NCBI GenBank assembly: GCA_947303395.1
Contig: CAMYYD010000009.1
Coordinates: 1-64,000, forward strand
Reading direction: 5' to 3'
DNA from: an uncultured Bacteroidales bacterium
GTDB lineage: Bacteria; Bacteroidota; Bacteroidia; Bacteroidales; F082
DNA: 64,000 bases
Every line of letters starts with the position of its first letter. Position 1 is the stretch's first letter. A program made the translations under genes and the position numbers. A model generated the notes under the pieces. The model made no database searches. It had not been told where the DNA came from and saw nothing but the letters and a program-made list of their open reading frames with translations. This document shows, in pieces, positions 62,413 to 64,000 of this stretch.

Positions 62413-62440
62413 AAAAAAACCTGTTACATTCCGTAGCAGG
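62413..62440 (-). terminator. Terminator after tRNA-Gln
   Basis: On the minus strand CCTGCTAC-GGAAT-GTAACAGG (one mismatched pair) followed by seven T. It would end the tRNA transcript before rimP, or only attenuate it if rimP relies on the same promoter. Confidence 0.75.
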
Positions 62441-62460
62441 CCTTCAACTCTTTCCTAATG

Positions 62461-62531
62461 TTGTCGAGCAAGGATTCGAACCTTGACAGGCAGAACCAAA
62501 ATCTGCAGTGCTGCCATTACACCACTCGACA
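62461..62531 (-). tRNA. tRNA-Gln (anticodon TTG)
   Basis: Minus-strand cloverleaf: acceptor TGTCGAG/CTCGACA, D arm GGTGTAATGGCAGC, anticodon stem GCAGA/TCTGC around TTTTGGT with anticodon TTG, T arm GGTTCGAATCC. CCA is not encoded. Confidence 0.93.
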
Positions 62532-62555
62532 TCATTCCAATTCTGAATGCGGGTG

Positions 62556-62563
62556 CAAAAATA
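62556..62563 (-). promoter_or_regulatory. -7 promoter motif for tRNA-Gln
   Basis: TATTTTTG on the minus strand, 24 bp upstream of the tRNA 5' end. Confidence 0.55.
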
Positions 62564-62609
62564 CATAATTTTTCAATACAAACGGAAAAAATTGAAAAAA
62601 ATATTTTTA

Positions 62610-62642
62610 TTGGCTTTTATCTATAATAATTGTGTATTTTTG
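62610..62642 (+). promoter_or_regulatory. -33/-7 promoter for the DUF2723 gene
   Basis: TTG at 62610-62612 and TATTTTTG at 62635-62642 (22 bp between), 27 bp before the ATG. Confidence 0.55.
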
Positions 62643-62669
62643 CAGTTTAAAAAATGAAATTTTCACAAA

Positions 62670-64000
62670 ATGAACTTTAAAAAGTTAAATAATCTTGTTG
62701 GTTGGGGCGTGTTTTTAATCGCTACAATCGTTTATTTCCTCACCATGGAGCCTACCGTAAGTTGGTGGGACTGTGGCGAGTACATTTCAACAGCAAATAA
62801 ATTGCAGGTTGGTCACCCACCAGGAGCACCGACATTCCAGCTCATCGGACGATTCTTCTCTTTGTTCGCTTTCGGTGATGTCACCAAAGTGGCAATGATG
62901 GTCAACGTGATGTCGTGTCTCTGCTCGAGTTTCACGATTTTGTTCCTGTTCTGGACAATCTCGATGCTCGCTCAGAAGATTTGGATGCGCGACGGCGAGA
63001 ATGCTCCGAAAAACAATCGGTTTGCAGTGTTGGCAGCATCAGCAATTGGTGCTTTGGCCTACACTTTTACCGATTCATTCTGGTTCAACGCAGTTGAAGG
63101 CGAGGTGTACGCAATGTCATCGCTTCTTACCGCCATCACTTTCTGGGCAATCCTGAAATGGGAAAAGGTTTCCGAAGAACCGAATCACTACCGCTGGCTT
63201 GTTTTCATCGCTTACATCATCGGTTTGTCAATCGGCGTTCACCTCTTGAATTTGCTGACAATTCCGGCAATTACATACATCGTTTATTTTAAGAAATACA
63301 AATTCTCTTGGAAAGGTTTCATCTGGTCTGGCATCATCGCTGTGTCTCTCACAGGCTTCATCCAAGTGATCCTCATCCCGGCTATTGTATCGTTCGCCGG
63401 TAAGTTTGAATTGTTCTTCGTGAACTCTCTCGGATTGCCGTTCAACTTCGGTACTATTTTCTATTTCGTTTTCATTATCGCCTTGATTGTCTGGGGATTA
63501 TGGTTTACGACAAAGAGAAACAAACCTGTTTGGAACACGATAATCCTGTCGTTTATGTTCATCCTCATCGGCTATTCTTCATTCTTTATGCTGGTAATCC
63601 GCGCTAATGCGAATACGCCAATCAACGAGAACGAACCGAAGGATGCAATCTCAATGCTTTCTTACCTGAAACGTGAGCAATACGGCAGCTGGCCTATACT
63701 TTATGGTCCGTATTACATGGCGAAACCTTACGACATGACCGAAGGTACACCTATTTATTATAAGGATCATCAAAAAGGCAAATACGTGGAAATCGCGAAA
63801 AACCCTGGCGAATATGTCTATGACGACAATGTCCAGACACTCTTTCCACGTATGTGGAATGGCTCAAAGAAAACATTTACAAGCACTTACGAGCGTTATA
63901 TCGACAAATCTAAGATGCGTGTCACGACGCAGAAAAAGCCTAATGGCACCTCTGAACGTGTCATGATTCCGACATTTGGTCAGAATTTGCGGTTTTTCCT
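62670..64000 (+). CDS. DUF2723 (GT117-like) membrane protein, N-terminal part
   Basis: The ATG at 62670 opens a frame of 443 complete codons that runs off the right edge. It begins MNFKKLNNLVGWGVFLIATI and has at least eight hydrophobic segments. The motif TMEPTVSWWDCGEYISTANKLQVGHPPGAP (catalytic-type Asp-Cys-Gly-Glu in the first periplasmic loop) and FTDSFWFNAVEGEVYAMSS mark DUF2723, a family related to GT-C glycosyltransferases such as TMEM260. It probably transfers a sugar from a lipid carrier onto envelope proteins. Confidence 0.9.
   Translation, partial: MNFKKLNNLVGWGVFLIATIVYFLTMEPTVSWWDCGEYISTANKLQVGHPPGAPTFQLIGRFFSLFAFGDVTKVAMMVNVMSCLCSSFTILFLFWTISMLAQKIWMRDGENAPKNNRFAVLAASAIGALAYTFTDSFWFNAVEGEVYAMSSLLTAITFWAILKWEKVSEEPNHYRWLVFIAYIIGLSIGVHLLNLLTIPAITYIVYFKKYKFSWKGFIWSGIIAVSLTGFIQVILIPAIVSFAGKFELFFVNSLGLPFNFGTIFYFVFIIALIVWGLWFTTKRNKPVWNTIILSFMFILIGYSSFFMLVIRANANTPINENEPKDAISMLSYLKREQYGSWPILYGPYYMAKPYDMTEGTPIYYKDHQKGKYVEIAKNPGEYVYDDNVQTLFPRMWNGSKKTFTSTYERYIDKSKMRVTTQKKPNGTSERVMIPTFGQNLRFF

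Overview
The window looks like chromosomal DNA of a member of the phylum Bacteroidota, most likely an uncultured Bacteroidales. Three things support this. Many genes start downstream of the Bacteroidetes -7 promoter motif TAnnTTTG, often with TTG about 20 bp upstream, and strong Shine-Dalgarno sites are absent. Four large secreted proteins end in type IX secretion (T9SS) type A sorting domains. The housekeeping genes (rplM, metK, mutS2, lepA, gap, purA, rimP-nusA-infB) read as Bacteroidales homologues. No plasmid, phage or IS gene is visible.

Layout. 1-29985 is mostly housekeeping and envelope genes: the start of rplM, a GldA-like ABC ATPase, metK, a T9SS M28 peptidase, a DUF2442 protein, a 26-residue-repeat lipoprotein, mutS2, cutC plus a GH2 beta-mannosidase, lepA, gap, a ~2000-residue fibronectin-III T9SS protein with a small partner, a decayed copy of that 3' end, a relA/spoT homologue, purA, an ATP-grasp protein and a transglutaminase-like lipoprotein. 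29988-54492 is a 25-kb block of 21 genes, all on the minus strand, that forms an aryl polyene (flexirubin-like) pigment cluster. 54591-62531 holds two T9SS proteins placed directly behind rimP-nusA-infB, and a tRNA-Gln. A DUF2723 membrane protein runs off the right edge.

The pigment cluster makes biochemical sense as a unit. A tyrosine ammonia-lyase would supply 4-coumarate. A PaaK-like ligase would activate it. Two acyl carrier proteins, several ketosynthases (one fused to a chain-length-factor-like half), a ketoreductase and two hotdog dehydratase-like proteins with complementary half active sites would build the polyene. A methyltransferase and FAD enzymes could tailor it. Acyltransferases, an MMPL transporter fused to a PlsC domain, a LolA-like carrier, a small SMR-type membrane protein and an outer-membrane barrel fit transfer to and anchoring in the outer membrane. 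A promoter at 54528 probably drives most of it. A second at 35009 may drive the last five genes. DarA/DarB, a PPTase and a regulator are not in the window.

The second theme is short repeats. A family of about ten 28-bp palindromes keeps the ends GTAG...CTAC but has changing cores. It resembles REP elements mobilised by RAYT transposases. Copies sit in 5' leaders, in frame inside coding regions, and at stop codons that the element itself supplies. At least three more repeat families (CATTCCGAGC...GAGGAATC; CCCTGAGCCTGTCGAAGGGC; a CTGCGAAATCTGCAG leader repeat) are also scattered through genes and leaders.
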